This document shows, in pieces, positions 61,291-64,000 of a stretch of DNA of 64,000 bases. This DNA comes from Diprion similis. Its lineage: Eukaryota; Arthropoda; Insecta; Hymenoptera; Diprionidae. Position 1 is the stretch's first letter. Each line of letters begins with the position of its first letter. The notes below the pieces were generated by a model. The model was not told where the DNA came from. It made no database searches and worked only from the letters and a program-made list of their open reading frames with translations. The stretch spans positions 6,324,001-6,388,000 of the forward strand of contig NC_060118.1 in NCBI RefSeq assembly GCF_021155765.1. The letters run 5' to 3'. Made by a program: the position numbers and the translations under genes.

Positions 61291-62929
61291 AAGATCGTAC
61301 CGTTGTACAATTTTTTTCTGCAAGACAGGGGAGCCAACTTATTCGAAGTGGTGCATAAGAGACAAAATCTTCCAAGTCTAGTTATGAATTGAAATTATGT
61401 TGTCATAATACTCGCAGCAGTTATCAGTCGTCCGTCAGCTAGCAGAAGACGTTTTTCAAGTCTTCCAGAATCTCAATATCAACGATTTGAGACCCGTTTA
61501 ACCTAAAAAAATCGTGTCATCTATACATAACCTCGATGTACACAATTGGAAATAGAATTTGTTAAGTTTCACCGTTTCCTCACGTAGAATTCTACAGAGT
61601 AAAACAGATTATAAAGGTCTGAGTGGAACACAGAGAGTCTCCATAAAACGTCAGTCCATTCCATTGACGGAATGTCGCACAGAACGACACAGATATCAGC
61701 GATAAATACCGTTTCTTTTTCAGCCGAGGGCGGAATATATCAGTTTCAGAGTAAAATAGAATTTCCGGAAATTGAGAGTTGTAAAATTCTGGTGGCAACT
61801 ATAAGAAAATACAGCGGAAAACACGACTCGAGGTATTTAGAGAAAATGAGACTCTAGAAAAATGCGTAGGTAGGGGCTTATCTACGGAAAGTGTACATTC
61901 AAGCAATCTGTGGATAAATATTTTTGAATACTTCTTTGCAGACTTTCGAGGTAATCGACGTTAAGACGAGGATATTCATGGCTGAATCTTGGAAAAAACA
62001 CAGGTGCTGACGAAACTTATCACAGTGTGACTTAATATTACGTACTGAATTTTGAATGTTTGTATTCTTACTTTTTTTGCAGAGGTGCTGTGGATTCAAT
62101 TTCAGCGACACGTTTTTTTTTATTTGCTATTAAACGTTTCAAGGGGGTAAAACCATCCTCCAAAGTAAGGCATGCCAAGAGGTGAATCGGCAGTTTTGTT
62201 TTTTTTCTAATTGAGAAAATCACGTTTTTTTTTCTCGTTATGAGAAAACTTTTCCAGTTGGATTGGTTAAATATGTTATGTTCTTGTAAGTGAAACCGCC
62301 AAATCGTCTCTTGACATGTCTTATTTTGGAAAGTGATTTCACCCCCTTAAACTGTTTGTGGTAGATAAAAAAAAGTAGGTACATGTCGCTTAGTTGTTAG
62401 TCTACTATAACCTAATACAAAAGAAATTGAATTGGAGAGATCGATCGCAGATACTTTTCTTTACCTTGTAAGAAGAACATTTGCAACTCAAACGCCGCGA
62501 TCGGTTGAAATTATTTGTTCATACAGATTTATCTGCAATAATTAACTTGACTCAAATCATTTATCTTTATTATTTGCTCTTCACTCTTGAAAGAATTCAA
62601 CGAATTTTTTAATCCCATGCCAGTCTGCACTTTTCAAGATCTTCGATCCACCCCAACCCGCTTTTTCTTCCACAAGGCATTAGTGCGAAGTTGGTGGCGA
62701 AACGACGTGGCAAATATGCTATGAAAAATGCAGTATCTGGAGGGTTGCAGTTGTTCACGCGATGCACTTGGGGCTTTTTATAAATCATTGCCACAACTAG
62801 GCCCTCAGCCTAATGGACGGTTATAGTATCTGCGGCAATTTTCTTCTCCCCCCTTCGATCCCGAGCGCTCGTAGGTCGGATCGTCGATAATACGTCGCTG
62901 GTATAGATATAGACGAGCATTATGCAGCT
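61291..62929. other. Unassigned
   Basis: A short open stretch at 61723-61857 after a good acceptor (AEGGIYQFQSKIEFPEIESC) and a minus-strand frame at 62609-62794 are unrecognised. The rest is AT-rich. Confidence 0.3.
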
Positions 62930-63290
62930 CGAGGGTTTGGGGCGCGCGCACAGCCGACTGGAATAACGTATTCCCAGTGGAATTCAGGCCGTATCATTGC
63001 ACCGAGTCATGCCGTTGCCCGTGGAGTTGAAACGGCAGCTGCAGACCGTTGCTTCTGATTCATGCGCGATAACCTTTACCCTCCGCAAATTGGTTCAAGT
63101 ATAATGCGAGATGCTTCGCAGTTAGCACTATTCGCAAGGCACGTGCTCCGGCACGCGAAAACCGCCGCGGAATCACCGCTGGGAAGGGATCCATCTCCAA
63201 TTATCTGTCAACATTTTATACCCCCGATCCGCTTATCCTGTTGCTGCCTTTGTCAAACGGCCGAATTCAATTATTAATGATGCAAATCCG
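62930..63290. promoter_or_regulatory. GC-balanced island with octamer site
   Basis: About 360 bp near 50% GC in AT-rich DNA. It ends in AATTATTAATG followed by the POU octamer ATGCAAAT at 63280-63287. It looks like a cis-regulatory element; direct proof is lacking. Confidence 0.3.
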
Positions 63291-63940
63291 CCTCTTCAAC
63301 CCCGAACCCCGACCCTCCACCTCTGACCTCCACCCTCCCTCGGCATGCGTGTATGACCGGTGGTGAGCTGCAGGCGCTGCGGATGGCGGATCCTTGGTGA
63401 ATGAATACATGAATATTTCCTCACCCTTTAATGTTGTGTAGAGCTGACAACCCTCCATTGAGGGTGAGCAGTGATTCGTTTTCACCGGTTACATTTTTCA
63501 GTCCTGGTGTTACTAACTCTGTTTCATTTATACACCTGTCCCACCGCTGTCACCAGTTTTTTTCCGGTGTTTGTTTATCTGTTCATGTGCAACTTGCGTG
63601 TAAATAGTGATGGACAATATTGTTTCGTGTCAGTGACGAAATAATACATACAGAAATGATTTGTAATTGAGACGACTGTGAAATACAAGTTGCAATTGTA
63701 TTTTATACATGGGAAAAAAAAAATACAACAATACAATATAAACGATATTTCTAGTTTTCAGTGGAGATGATATTAGAATACACTTTACACATTTTATATT
63801 TTGTATTCAATATACCATGAAACATGAAATGCATTTTATAGACATGATTTGCAATAAAAATTTACCTCATCTTATAATGCAATAAAGAATCGCAGTTTTA
63901 GTCGGAAATTAACGATCGCTGATTAAACCCTTACAGATAG

Positions 63941-64000
63941 AGGAAAGTTATGTTCAAAAGTTTTCAAGGCATCGATGAGCTGTACAAAAACGTCCTGGAA
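63941..64000 (+). CDS. Possible partial exon at the window end
   Basis: After CTTACAGATAG an open frame reads RKVMFKSFQGIDELYKNVLE to the last base, with a natural protein composition. An ATG lies at 63950. With the alternative acceptor at 63936 and a phase-1 join, a different frame (DRGKLCSKVFKASMSC) is also open and would fit the phase of the exon at 35691. I cannot choose between them. Confidence 0.3.

Noticed and set aside
1-64000. CRISPR array, bacterial operon or prophage
   Set aside because: Spliced genes, a TOP-type ribosomal protein gene and a TA-rich repeat landscape show eukaryotic nuclear DNA. No regular repeat-spacer array is present.

Overview
This is eukaryotic nuclear DNA, most likely from an insect. 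It is AT-rich, with genes split by GT..AG introns, a complete three-exon ribosomal protein L18A (eL20) gene, many short inverted-repeat transposons (MITEs), and decayed retrotransposons. A secreted C-type lectin of the hemolymph LPS-binding type and the general repeat style fit a hymenopteran such as a sawfly or parasitoid. That placement is inference; the sequence alone does not fix the order.

The left third (1-22.7 kb) holds the genes. It opens with the last exons of an unrecognised gene (+, 15-993). Next are two tandem minus-strand genes for FBXO2/6/44-like F-box proteins with an F-box-associated (FBA) domain (2372-3466 and 9009-10505). A decayed third copy (7105-7465) lies between them, at the end of a segmental duplication of the first locus. 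A 5'-truncated non-LTR retrotransposon with an RNase H domain follows (-, 11022-12243). Then come RpL18A (+, 13161-14987), the C-type lectin (+, 16879-17601), a 728-residue ankyrin-repeat protein coded in one exon (-, 19361-21547), and a doubtful small secreted ORF (+, 22352-22645).

The middle (22.7-35 kb) is mostly non-coding. It contains a 460-bp MITE with TA target duplications, a dispersed palindromic family carrying the 'AAGATGGCGGATCC' word, microsatellites, a near-perfect 26-bp hairpin beside paired CCAAT boxes, and a 634-bp foldback element. A CpG-rich block at 34.13-34.44 kb precedes a clear signal-peptide exon (35691-35751) with a strong splice donor. This is probably the first coding exon of a gene that continues rightward.

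The right part (36-64 kb) has no gene I can support apart from a possible exon at the last bases. It may be the giant first intron of the gene starting at 35691. It holds a piggyBac-type MITE with TTAA duplications, a 122-bp tandem repeat, a Penelope-like GIY-YIG fragment with a possible hammerhead-like motif, a degenerate minisatellite, a 26-bp E-box palindrome, an NRF1/Ewg-type palindrome, and several GC-richer islands that look like regulatory DNA or unrecognised exons.

No operon-like logic applies. The clearest local biology is tandem duplication and decay of the FBA F-box genes, and growth of the ankyrin gene by duplication of a two-repeat (about 67-residue) unit.
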